Below are positions 1 through 13,400 of a DNA stretch of 64,000 nucleotides, in pieces. Within the stretch, counting starts at the first letter, position 1, and each line of letters opens with the position of its first letter. Made by a program: the position numbers and the translations under genes. Source of the DNA: Fistularia commersonii (lineage: Eukaryota > Chordata > Actinopteri > Syngnathiformes > Fistulariidae); assembly GCA_037954325.1 (NCBI GenBank), contig JBBMNZ010000019.1, forward strand, positions 12,360,501-12,424,500, in the 5' to 3' direction. The notes beneath the pieces are model-generated. The model had not been told where the DNA came from. It was given only the letters and a program-made list of their open reading frames with translations, and did no database searches.

Positions 1-74
1 ATTTGTGCAGTGGCCATCAGCACTGTACGAATCCTCTTGGTCAGACCCTTAACTTCTGAGGGGAAAGCTGTGGA
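1..74 (-). CDS. dock11: dock11 coding exon 43 (cut by window edge)
   Basis: Residues 1570-1593: STAFPSEVKGLTKRIRTVLM then ATAQ, the start of the segment leading into the DHR-2 exchange domain. The window ends inside the following methionine codon. The remaining roughly 480 residues, including the catalytic part, are outside. Confidence 0.94.
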
Positions 75-3000
75 CTGAAATATACACAAACAAGTAACCA
101 CAAATGAAGATAAAGCAGGTATGGAATTAATGTGATAACTCTCATTAGGTTGAAAATGCTTGACATCTGAACAACATCCCAACAATGGGATCATGCATCA
201 AATACAATCAGGTAAACTACACAAATTTGGGCCAAATTTGGGTCAAATGATTTGACTAGTACATGCATACACAAAATGTACATTGTACATTGTACTGTGG
301 TGCCATATTGACATTTATTGCAGTTTGATCATGGGACAGGGCTGTTTTACTAAGGGTAGGCAGTGACTGATTAAAAGTCAAGAAAAAGTCCAACAAGGAC
401 AAGTGCTCAGTAGCCTCTGTGCTATGACTACAATTGGAGTTTGAGTTCACAATGAATTTCTTTAAAATCTCAAGTAAATCATTTAGCTTTGTTGCTATTA
501 GCTATTGTTGATGTTATACTTGGTTTGGCGCTGAGAACTGTTGCAAACAGTTTGTATTCTAAATTATACAGTGTATAATTTCAATAAATATACAGTATAT
601 GGAGCTGGGATACCAACTCTTTTTTTCTTCTACTTGCCTTCATAGCCTTGTCACTATTTGCAAAGTTGTTGATGATGGAGAGAGACTCTTGGAAGCGTGA
701 ACTGCCAGTCAGAGCTACATCTGAAATAAGCTGGCTTACAGCAATGATGATCTGTGCAAAATAAAAAAAAAATAAAAAAAGTTCGGGTAAGCCAGGAATC
801 ACTCTGCTATTGTTGCTGAAAATCTAATACAGTGGCAGAGTTTGTAAAATCAGCTTAATCTCTCAGTCATGTGTTTGATCAACAGTCATATCAAATTACC
901 TGTAGATGTGTGCGTAGGAAGGTCTTCCTCTTAGTGTACTCATAGTTGTTTCTCATGAGTAAGTAGAGCAGAGCTGATGCCTCTGCCCTGAGAGATCCCA
1001 GCTTCGAGACACAACACTTGAGTACCTCGCAGCATAATGCTTCGCACAGTGTCACACGTCCTTTAAACAGTACAGATGGGAACTGATGGAAAAAAATGTT
1101 AGTGTATTAAAAGTGGATTCTTTGACTGGAATTAGAGTGAGCAAAATATTAAGGGAGGACAGGTGGAAAAACAATAGGGACAGAGACTGAAGTCAATTTG
1201 GAACCAAAAAAGGAAAATAGAAATAAAGTACATCTATCTGCGAGGACCATCCAGCGATGAGCTGATTTTGCATCGTAAAGCTACGATGTACCAGTATTTT
1301 TTCCATCTATCAAGGGGGATTGATACTTTATAGCTACACAGTGTATTAGAAACAAAAAGATATGTGTGCCTTTGCTACTGCTGCCATTGGTATTCAAAAG
1401 CAACTAAGTGTCTTCGTACAGCTGGTACAAAACAAAAACACAGCAACAACTTCCCTCTGGTATGAAAACAGAAATATGAACTAAACCTCATGGCTAATGA
1501 AAACAACGTAATCCATGCAATCAGTCACTTTATCTAATAAACTCTGCCCCCAAGCCCAATACACTTCTATCAGTCTCTGGTAACATTTTGTGCAATATAC
1601 TAGGAAATGTGATTTAGGTGTACATCTGCCAAAGGACTATGCTATATGGACCTTACTGTGCAGTGCTCACTATTGATTGTGGATTGTACACTTGATATTC
1701 TTTGTTCTTTTACATTACTTAGCATTCTCTGCAGACACTCTTTATTCCATGTTTTTAATTGTGTATATCAGTGAAAAAACATTCAATCTTTCATGAGTGA
1801 ACTAAGTCAAATTTCACTAATCCATTCCTAAACACACACAATGTTTCTGCTTTACTCAGCTGAAAGCAGCCATTTCTTTTTCAATACCTTGTTTGACAAT
1901 AAATAAAGGATAAAAACTGAAAGCATTACAGACAGGGGCCTGGTCGTATCGAATTTGATGGGTGGCAAAGGTCAGTGGTTAGCACTCCAGCCTCACATGA
2001 AGACTCCTGGTTTAATTCAAGCTGGGGCCTATGTGGGCCGGAGTTGCCTTTTTCTTGAATGAATAAATAAAACAGTTTACAAATTGTTGGAATAGCTGGT
2101 TGATTCACTTCAATCTGTCATTTTAGGGGTGAACTCCAAAGTAAAGGGCTTTCAATTTTGGAGTGAATATACAGTAATCAGAACCACATCCTCCAGCCGT
2201 TATCAAAGGGTATTCTATTCAACTGTGTTAAGGAAGCTGTATCTTACTATGTTTCATTATTGCAGTCACTCTCCATTATTTGTGAATATGTTGGTGTGTA
2301 GACATACCTTGTTAATGAAAGCTCTGAGGGCAGCAAAAACATGTCTGAGGGCAGCTTCTGATTGGCTGACTTTAAGGAAGGTCAAGTAAACATCAAACAC
2401 TTTCTTCATCAACGCGTTGTGACCTTCGCTGTCCAGCAGCTGGGTCTAACATGCACATACAAACAAGACAACAAAACAAGTCCTAAACTGAAAGCTTATT
2501 GCAAGACCAAATAAATGGAGAGATCAACTAAGAATTACTTCCTTGAATAAGTTTATTTTTAGTTTTTAGCTTAGCTCTTTCTGTGCAAGGTTAAGTTAAC
2601 ACTAAATTATGAACCACTATGGCATTGCAATTTCTGTCACAAATCAGTGGATTTTTTGTTTGATGTGCCATCTCATACCTTTCATATTCTCTGTAAGTTT
2701 GTTTGTGTGTGTATTTGTGTGTGTTTGTGTGTGTCTATTGACCTTAAAGCACTGGATGAAAAGAGAAAGGACATCCAGGACACTCAGGCACACCTCAACA
2801 GAAATGTTGGCTTCAAGCAAAGCCTGATGATGGATTTCTGCATCAGATGGACCCGCTCCTAAAACGCATTTGCACATGAAGTTAATTTGGATGCTGTGTC
2901 AGCATTCACATTGCCACAAGGAACACATCAGTGAGTTGTTTCTGTCTAAGAATAGATTACTAGACTGATTATTTACACGTGTAACGCAATAAACACTGCT

Positions 3001-6000
3001 CTCCATCAAGTGTGATGTGTTGCATCGTTCTTTCTGTTCATCCGTGGAGGCTCTCAGTCATCCATGTCATAATTAATTCTTGTTAAAATCATGGCAGCTT
3101 GACTTAATTTTCTGTCCTTGAAAACATTTGACGTCTCATCCGAGAGGCTTCTTCAGTTCGGAAATGTTCTAGCAGTCTTTTCCAACTCCCACACAAGTTG
3201 AAGGGTGGTCATCCCAAATTGTTGAGCAACATGTCTATGGATCTCGGATCTCGGTCATTCAGGTGATGGTTAATTTGCTGGAACTAAAGAAGCCTCTTGG
3301 ATGAGAAGTGAAACGTTTTCAGGGGAAGAAAAGTTCAGTTATGAGGAGGAGATTTCAACGAGAAGTATTTCTGTGTATAATTCTGCATATTCGATTCAAT
3401 CAATTACCAAATAACAGACTTTCTTTTAAGGACTAATGTCAGCAGTATCTGATTATTCTTTGCTTTGAGATAAGAGCATTACGGCTTGAACTAAATCATT
3501 TGAACTAAATGAGTGCAGAGCGGAAAGGGTTCATACATTTGTTTAGATGAAGACATCAAGTGTGTTGACATATTCATGGTGGCAGTTCTACTATAGAGGA
3601 AGTTCTCCTTCATAAATGAACATCTGAAAAGACTCCAAAGGATAAACCAAGCAGCTGAGCATTCAAAGTCCTCGTAGGGTTTATAGTATACGTGGATTTT
3701 ATTTACTGTTGCAGTAATTTGGACAGCTATCCATTTTACTCTATGTAGCACAGTCTCTGGAATTCAAAAGGAAAAGTCTGATCCAGCTTTGCTGTTTGCA
3801 CTCAGACACAAACATGTCCATGGTCAGCAAATGTCTGTCTGTGTCTGTTACAGCATATGGATGTGATTTTCTTCAGGCATTTCTGCCTTGCTATACTGCT
3901 ATCATCTTAGCATTCACAGCTTTGGCCTTAATTAAACTCTTCAAATTCAAACCAGGAGTTCAAAGCCTTTTTGATCCCAAGTCTTTGTGCTTAATGAAAA
4001 CATTTCATGGGGGAAGTGGTTTATTTTTCTGCCTTTTAGCTGCTGGATTCAATTGTCATTTAACTATACTTTTGAAACCATATTTTTGAGATGTCTAAAA
4101 TGCCAGTATTAAACTCCTCTGCATCCTTAGTGGTTTTGATGTGGCACTTTCAGTGTCCATGAGTGTCACGTGAGATGACTTGTGGGATCTACAAGCAGTT
4201 TATAACATTCTTGCAGAGCTCATCAATGTTTTGGGAATTAATCTTCTAGGTTTAAGCGGACCTTTTTGAGAATCAAAATATAGACCATATATTGTAAACT
4301 TTGGTGCTAGTAGGCTTTAAGTTTCTTTTGCGTTCACAAATTGGGTAATAACGTACACAGGACATCATGTATGTTCATTCACGTCATCACTGTGGAAAAG
4401 AGACCACCTGGCATGAGTCTTTGGAAGCAATAGAGGAAGTGAACACTGACCACTATGCATTTGAATTGATTACACTTCCTTGATGAAAAGCTGTTACTGG
4501 AATAGACAGCTTGTTTGTCATTTTGTTTTGTTTCAGATTGTTTGTCATTGCGGGGTTTGGGGTATGCTTCAGCATTTGGCTGAGGACCAGATCCCTGTCT
4601 AATGGCAACTCAGACATTAAGCTTTCAAAGTTGTAGAACTGGTACTCTCCAAAGCAAAAATAATTATTTTCTTAGTTTTTAGGTGTTTGATCAGCTTAGA
4701 CCAGCAGTTCATATTAAGGGTCAGTGTGCTATTGCTCAAGAAAGGGTATACATAATGGATAATGATAAGTTATACTGAGTTTCATGTTACTGACGACCCT
4801 CTGTGCACTGAAGGTGCACTATGTATTTTTTCTGAGCACTGAAAGGCTGCTTAGCTCTTGAGGGACAGAAATCCTAGCTAGACATGGCCACTGCCGAAGT
4901 GGAAAGACCAACCTCAATGGTATGTTTACTTCAAAAATGAAAAAATAAAAGGAAATGCCCACTTTGAGGCAAGATATTTGATGACGTCTCAGTCTATGAT
5001 GCCAGAATGCTGTTTACAATCTTAGCATTACATCATAGCCCAGTGTTAACATCCCTTTACTCTGATCAGCTTTAAGTGTTGGTGACACTTTCCACAAACC
5101 CTGTCTGTAGTAGTGTGTAGACTATGGCCAATGTTAAAATGCATTTAAAATTGTATTGAGAGGGGGAGCAGAGAAAATCGCATCTGAAATTTGTCAAGGT
5201 TACCGTAATTAATTGGTATTTTGAATAAAAATTCAAGCTTTGAGAAAGAGGTAGTAGCTCTGTGTCTAGCTATGTACAGATGACTGATTTTTTTTCAACT
5301 ATTTTTAAAGAAATTACACAAACAAATTTGAAAGACCATCTGTAAAGGAAGGTTATTACAAACAAGTTGTTTGGTTACCTATATTGAGGGTGAGCGAGGC
5401 TTCCATAGTGTTGAACTGATGTAGCTTAGCCTGCGTGAGACTTGATCTGTTGTAACGAATAGCTGGGAGAGTCTGAGACTTTCTGTCTGATGAGAACAAC
5501 TTCGACACACACACCTCCTGACTGGATAAATGACATAATGAAGGAATAAGGAAAAAGCCAAACTTCATATGCATTCGTACGGAGGAAACAGGAAGGGAGA
5601 TTATGCATATGGTTGAAGCCCATTATTTAGGTACAATGACAAGTTAAGACTTTCTTGAGAAGCAATTGCTTATCCAAGACAGGCCAGTAACCAAGCTGAA
5701 AAGCAACTTCAAATGAACTTTAAGCTAAACTTTGAACTTTACTGTTTTGACACGCTTTTTGTGCAGATACATTGTGTTAAATAGGCAAGTCAGTGCCTAT
5801 GTTTCACCCCTGTCTTACCGGCCGATGTTTCTCTTTCCAACGTAGCGAAACTGAACCAGACAGATCCTGCAGGAAATAATCACAACAAATACTTGCATGA
5901 CACAAGAATACATTACTGAGTTCAGTTTTGTTTATTTATTGTTAATTTCAATAGTCTTTTTTGTAAGGAATACAAAGGACTCTTTAGTAATTTGAATGTC

Positions 6001-9000
6001 TTTTTTCATGGAATGGAAAAATTGTGTTTGATTTATTTGAACCCAGGCAGAGGATGGGTCTTTTTTTCATAAAGATTGACATGCTGCAATACTGTCTTTT
6101 GCAATGAACCAAAGGAAGACCATAGCAGTTATCTGCCTGAAGTATGCTACTCACTCAAGCAAACTGAGGAAATTCATGATGTCTTGGGGACTGATCTTGT
6201 TCCAGTAGGTCATCATGGTGTCTTTGGATTAGAGAAGGGACAAATGATAGATTTGTTTTTCATTCCCTTTTTTGCTTCTTGTTGTGCATTCTGTTTGTAT
6301 AACGAATGGCAGTATGCATAGTATGAGTATACACCAACACTGACCTTCTGACAATGTCTTGACAATGTGCAGGAAAGAAAGCAGAAGACCCTTGACCTCA
6401 TAATGTCCCAGTCTGCCAACAGAAGGCATGGGACTGCTGCTCATAGTGGAGCCACGCCTCTGCAACTGTAACAAAGCAAATATGATACGACAGGTAAGGT
6501 TATATATTAATGCAGCCTCAGGGCGTCACGGGCCAGTGTCTCCCTGAGCCAGCCAAAGGGGGGCACGGGCCAGTGTCCCCCTGAGTCGGTTCCACGCCCG
6601 AATAAATGCAGAGGGTTGCATCAGGAAGGGTATCTGACGTAAAGCTTTTTCTGAAACCAAACATGCGAATTAATCATAATAACCAGATCAAACCGCAACG
6701 GTCGAGGCCCAGGTTAACAATGACCGCCATTGGTACCGATAATCTACAGGGAACCAATGGAAAGTGGGCTACTGTAGGTCAAAGAAGGAGAGGAGGAAAG
6801 CATGTTAGGAACCAAAGTGAGAAGAGAAAAGGCAAAAGTGTGGGACTGAGAGTAGGGACTTCAAATATTGAGACAGGAAAAGGTAGAGAGTTGATTGACA
6901 TGATGCAGAGAAGGAAGGTGGATATACTGTGTGTCCAGAAGACCAGGTGGAAATGTAGTAAGGCTAGAAGCTTAGGAGCAGGCTTTAAGTTTTACTATCA
7001 TGGTACTGACAAGAAGAGAACTGGAGTAGGAGTTATCTTGAATGAGGAGTTCGTGAGGAATGTCCCGGACGTGAAAAGAATGTCAGATAGACTTAGAAGT
7101 CTGAAATTGGAAATTACACGCGTGATGCTCAATGTTGTTAGTGGCTATGCCCCGCAGATGGGATGTGAGTTTGAGGAGAAGGAGAAGTTCTTGAATGAAC
7201 TAGATGAAGTGATGCAGAATATCCCCAGAGATGAGAGAGCGTTAATTGGTACAGACTTCAATGGACATATTGGTGCAGGCAATAGAGGGGATGAAGAAGT
7301 GATGGGCAGGTTTGGTACCCAGGATAGGAATGCAAAGGGACAGATGGTGGTAGACTTTGCAAAAATTATGGAAATGGCTGTAGTTAACACATTTTCCAGA
7401 CAGGAACATAGGGTAACTTATTAGAGCACAGGTAGGAGCACACAGGTAGGCTACATCTTGAATAGATGAGGTAACCTACAAGAGATCAGTGACTGCAAAG
7501 TAGCTGCAGGTGAGAGTGTAGCCAGACAGCACAGGATGGAGGTTTGTAAGGTGACTCTGGTGACAAGGATGATCAAGAGGACAAAGGACAGATGCTAGAA
7601 GAGTAATCGGAAGATGGAAAGGGTACGTTGAAGAGCTGATGAACGTGGAAAATGAAAGCGAGGCAAGGGTAGAAGAGAACTAATGTAGACCACAAAGTAG
7701 CAGAGATTAGTAAAAGTGAAGCGAGGAAGGCATTGAAGAGGATGAAGAGTGGAAAAGGAGTTAGTCCTGATGATATACCTGTGGAGGTATGGAAGTGTCT
7801 AGGAGAGGCTGCAGCAGAGTTTCTGGAGTGAGAGGATGCCTCAGGAATTGATAAAAAGTGTGATGGTGCCCATTTTTAAGAATAAGGGGGATGTCCATAA
7901 TTATAGAGGGATATTACTATAGAGGAATACAGTTGATGAGCCACACAATTAAGTTATGGGAAAGAGTAGTGGAAACTAGACTGAGAGCAGAAGTCAACAT
8001 TTGTGAACAGCAGTATGGCTTCATGACGAGAAAGAGTACTACAGATGCAGTATTTGCTTTGAGAATGCTAATAGAAAAGTACAGAGAAGGCCAGAGGGAG
8101 CTGCATTGTGTTTTTGTGGACCTAGAAAAAGCATATGACAGGGTGCCAAGAGAGGAGCTCTGGTATTGTATGGGGAAATCTGGAATGGAAGAAGAGGTAA
8201 GGTCAAATTTTCAAGTTGCATTGTAAAAAGAGGATAAAAAAAGATAAAAAGGCTTTAGTTTTAAGTATAAACACAATAATATGTGTTTCATACATGAGGT
8301 ATGAAATGGATAAAAAGTATTAGTTTCTGTTTTCTAAATGGCTTTGTGTTCAATAAAAATATGTAGAAATCGATCTAACACGTGTATTACATGTGTTGGG
8401 CTGGAATGTAATACATGTAATACATGGAATGAGCAAAATAGATTAAAGATAAGTTTCTGTAATTCCATTGACCAAAAACATTCCATTAAAACATCTGAAA
8501 AAGGACTTGATTGGTGCTGATATGTATTTTTTCAATAAAATCATGGATCATTTGGAGTGAGCCCTTGTGTAAGCCATGTGTGTTTGATTTATTCAGTGAT
8601 TGGAACCTCATGAATAGAAGTGTGATAGAGTATGTGTTAATAGATCAAAAGAAGTGCAGCACTTCAGAAACAAGTGATTACTAATGTCATTTCAATTGAT
8701 TTGATGTTCAAAGCATGCAGGCATTGTTTCACAGGCAACCAGCACTTTGCAATTAAAATAGTATCATGGTTCAAAAGTACATTTGAGATAATAAATTCAA
8801 ACTGAGTTCATATGTGGCATGTTCTTAAGCTGCAGCTATTAATGTACCACACAATCCTCATATAAAACGACTGAAAGAATCAAATAAATGCTCTTAAACT
8901 TACTAAACGTATATAATTCAGCAAATCAAATCTATTGCATACATTGCTCATTTGTTGGTTTAAGAATTGCTGGTCATCCAGGGTTTAGATACCAACCTCA

Positions 9001-10347
9001 ATACTATCGGGTGTTCCTGGATCCATGAAAAGAGAGCCCCTGGAGTCCTCCCTTCTCACAATATGGCCGTTCTGAGCTAGGAGACAAGGAATCAACACAG
9101 TGCAATGTTGTTAGAGTCAAATGATTTTAATCAAATCTATTTCAAAAATAGTATGTCAATGAGTCCTGCAGCATGATTGTTCAAATGGATCCTTCAAAAT
9201 ATACAGTGAGCTTAACTCTCACTATTGGAAAACCTTCCACAAAAAAAAAAACAATATACATCAGTGGTGTATGGGAAGGTACTGACACTTTCGAGTCAGA
9301 TTTACAATTGTGTATTGTAATTCATAGGAATTTCTCATTCCCTATTTAATTGGCAGCATGCATATTGACTACTGGTAATTTCATGTCATCAGCTCGCCCC
9401 TCTCTCACTCACACTCACACACCAACGCTAGAAAAATGGTTCTCTTCTAGTAGAAAGAGACAGTGGATAGTGCAAATTCGCTATGCACCCTATATACATT
9501 CCAAGCAAATAAAAGCATAGAGAGGTGTACAACACAATATCAATTTTGACCCTTTGTTAAACTTTTGGTTGGTTTTAAACCTTAATGTTGTGTACTTTAA
9601 TCTAATTTTAATACAGGTTTTAATGAAGAGGTTAATAAGAAAGAGAAAAGAATAATTTATTTAGGGTGTTTTTTTTTCTTCAAATACTTGATCGTTTTTT
9701 GAACCTAACCTCTTCACATTTTTTTTCATAAAACTGAAAACCATTGTGGTTTTCAGATTGGGTTCATATGGGTCAGATTGCCAAGCTCAGCTGACACTGG
9801 TTTAACTTGGACCATTTACCTGTCAATCACTCGAGACGTCCAACCAGTCGCTCTCTCATTTATACATACAGACAGTTTGGAGTCTGCCACTATGCCAAAA
9901 TGCATGTAGTACCGTGGGGGGAAGATGGAAAACCCAGAGAACCCATCCAAATAACAGTAAATCAAGCAAACTCCACTCAGAAACACCAAACCTTCTTTTT
10001 AACAAGAGAACTATCTGTTGCAGCTCTATGCCAAGTTCTTTAAAGTTGGTTGATATATACTGTTTAAAAGTAAATAGATATTTGAGTGGAAAATTAACAC
10101 CTTGTGATGTATGTATGACTTGTTCCAAACTCACCATGGTCCTTCTCAGTAGCAGTGCTGACTCTCCTGCTGTCTGTGGAGCTAGCTGATATCAGATCAT
10201 CTCTGGATCCCTGGGCAACCACAAGATTAAAGAACTGAAACCTATGTTGGTTTTTATTCTTCGCTCCATTATGACTGATTATTTTGGGTCTACATAATGT
10301 CAAAGTAATGTTCAGGCACACACACAGACACACACACACACACACAT

Positions 10348-10402
<55 letters not shown>

Positions 10403-13400
10403 CACACATGCACACATGGACGTGCGCGCGCGCACACATACACACACACACACACAGGTTTGCATTCTGTTCAAACATTTAATTCTGATGGATTATTACC
10501 CTGTAAATGATTGACGATTACTCTGAGTATCCAAACACGAGCAGACTATAATGCTTGATTATAATATTTCACAGGTGGACTCACATTCAGGCCAAGACCA
10601 AGACTGGAGGTTGGTGGCTGGGCAGATAGTTGCTTCAGATTTTGGTAGAGCAGTTCAAATAGTGGTAGGTAAAGCATACAAATCCTGGCCTGCTGGTTCT
10701 AAAACAACAAATATGCCTCTATAAGCTTTGAACATTGTATGCAACATAGTATCACCATGAACATAATGTGAAGGCAGACAGTTTGACTTCACATTCTCAG
10801 CAAACATCTGCCGCATCAATCCATCATCAGAGACCATCTATTCCAAGCCATTATCAGTGGCGCCTACACAATCAAGACTGTCTGGTTTCAGTACGAGACT
10901 GACATGAAGTCTCAGTGAACAATCCAACATGGACATTACATTTGTTTGGTTTGACGCAGATAATGCACCCATTTATCTCACCTGGCATGCAAATGTCATG
11001 AAAGTCCATATAATATACAAAACAGATGCAAGACTGGACTTGGTTTGTCTAAACAGCACAGCCTAGTTGTATACAGGACCCACATATATATAGTAAGTAA
11101 ATTTATAAGATATGGTTAGGTGCCATATCTCTGTAGAAGATCTAATTTGTCAGACTCTAACCTGGTTTTCTGGTTATTTAGACAACATAATAACTGTGTA
11201 ACTATGTGTTTCACTCAGACCCATATAAAAAAAATCTCTTCTTGTCTTGGCAACTGGACTTGAATTTCTTCACTTGAAGATGTTTCACCCCTCATCCGGG
11301 AGGCTTGTTTGGTTCTAATGACCTGTGGAGAGTCTACAAATGTAACTGCCAGGGTTTTGGGAAGGTCTGCGTTACAGTGGCTTGCTATGTAAACAGAAGA
11401 GTTGATAGGCAGACACTAGGTCCAGGACCTGTTATGCTAATGAGGGTGTCGTTCGTTGGAACAAGAGAGGAATTTAGTGGGATTACCTGCTTTGGAATGT
11501 GAAAAGGTAAAGATAAAAAAAAGAGTGAAACCTGTTGGATCACATGAACTTGGGCTCATGTGGATGTTGATACAGTTCTTTCTCTTCTGTAATGTAATTA
11601 CAAAAACAAAAATTACTTTTTCATGATATTATAATATTTTGAGATAGGATTTTTGAGTTTTCTTAAGGTGTAAGCCATAACCAGCAATATTAATGACGTC
11701 ATCAGCTCCCCGGTCGCGAGACTCCAGACCCGGCACCCCAGTGCCTTCATAGCCATCTCTGGGGATTTCAACCGCGCCACCCTGTCATCATCTCTGCCCA
11801 CTTTCAAACAGTTTGTGGACTGCAAGACAAGAGACAATAAAACTCTGGACCTGCTGTATGCCAATGCTTGCCGCCGGCCCTGACGGCCTTAGCCCCAGAG
11901 TGCTGAAAGGATGTGCCTCTCAGCTGTGTGGGATCTTCTCACGTCTCTTCAACCTGAGCCTGACCCAGATGGTTGTACCCGACCGGTGGAAAACCTCATG
12001 TCTGGTCCCAGTGCCCAAGGTGAAGCATCCCAGCACACACAGTGACTACAGACCAGTGGCCCTGACATCACACGTCATGAAGTCGCTGGAGAGGCTTGTC
12101 CTGAGGCACCTTCGCACAGTCGTCGGACCTTCGCTGGACCCCCTGCAGTTTGCATACCAGCCCCGGATAGGAGTGGAAGACGCCATCATCTATCTGCTGC
12201 ACAGAATCTACACACACCTGGAGGAGGTAGGAAGCACTGTGAGAGTCATGTTCTTTGACTTCTCCAGTGCTTTTAACACCATTCGACCTGCCCTGCTGAA
12301 CAGGAAGCTTCTGGACATGCAGGTAGATGCTCCACTCGCGGCCTGGATCAACAACTACCTCACAGGCCGGCCGCAGTACGTGAGGCTGGGGAACATCGCA
12401 TCGGACACCATTGTGAGCAGCACGGGGGCGCCACAGGGGACAGTCCTGTCTCCCTTCCTGTTCACGCTCTACACCTCGGACTTCAGGTTCTCCTCGCAGT
12501 CCTGCCACCTGCAGAAATTCTCAGATGACTCTGCCATCGTGGGCTGCATCAACAGAGGCCAGGAGGAGGAGTACAGGAGCGTGGTGGACAGGTTTGTGGA
12601 GTGGTGTGGACTGAACCATCTCCAGCTCAATGTCACAAAGACAAAGGAGCTGGTGGTGGATTTCAGGAAACAGAGGACCCATCCGACCCCAGTCACCATC
12701 AGGGGTACAGAGGTGGACATTGTGGACAGTTATAAGTACCTGGGTGTCCACTTGGACAATAAACTGGACTGGACTATTAACACCAACGCCAGCTTCAAGA
12801 AGGGTCAGAGCCGCCTGTTCTTCCTCAGGAGGCTCAGATCTTTCAATGTCTGCAGGACCATGCTGCAGATGTTCTACCACTCGGTGGTGTCCAGCGTCAT
12901 CTTCTACGCTGTTGTGTGCTGGGGCAGCAGGCTCAAGACAGCTGATGTGAACAGACTCAACAAGCTCATCAGGAGAGCTGGGTCTGTCCTGGGCGTGGAG
13001 CTGGAGTCTGTGGTGCAGGTGTCAGAGAGGAGGATGCTGAAGAAGCTCCTCAGCATCATGGACAACATCCATCACCCCCTGCATGCCACACTGACGTCCT
13101 GTCAGAGCTCTTTCAGCCGTAGACTGATACCACCGAGGAGCTCCACTGAACGCCACAGGAGGTCTTTCCTCCCTGAGGCGATCAGACTTTTTAATTCCTC
13201 TCCATTCAGCCGCCGGCAACCATAACAACCTATCTTTAACTTAAAACAAACAACAATGTGCAATATCTCATTTCTGTGCAATATTCAGAAACTGTGCAAT
13301 ATTTCATCTCATAACAGCTACACTGTGCAATATTTCATCTCATCTCATAATAGCTATACTATAATGTTCCCTTCTATCATACTATTGTGCACTCCTTACC

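Larger units (their letters stand above)
6510..8226 (+). mobile_element. RTE-type LINE, 5' part only, decayed
   Basis: Non-LTR retrotransposon remnant antisense to dock11 in intron 34. It has a leader (AGGGTTGCATCAGGAAGGGT), an APE-type endonuclease frame (6,606-7,424), a broken connector and the start of reverse transcriptase (7,891-8,226). It stops just after the first RT catalytic motif, so the 3' half is missing. That is unusual, since LINEs normally lose the 5' end; it implies later deletion. Confidence 0.8.

Noticed and set aside
6076..6474. Small open frames on both strands around dock11 exons 35-36
   Set aside because: Only the minus-strand pieces bounded by splice sites match DOCK11; the rest run into introns.
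10094..10474. Cys/Val-rich 126-codon open frame
   Set aside because: Produced by the (CA)n microsatellite; dinucleotide repeats are open in most frames. Only 10,135-10,210 of it is a real exon.
12068..12508. 146-codon minus-strand open frame
   Set aside because: Antisense shadow of the LINE reverse transcriptase, whose GC-rich codons keep several frames open.
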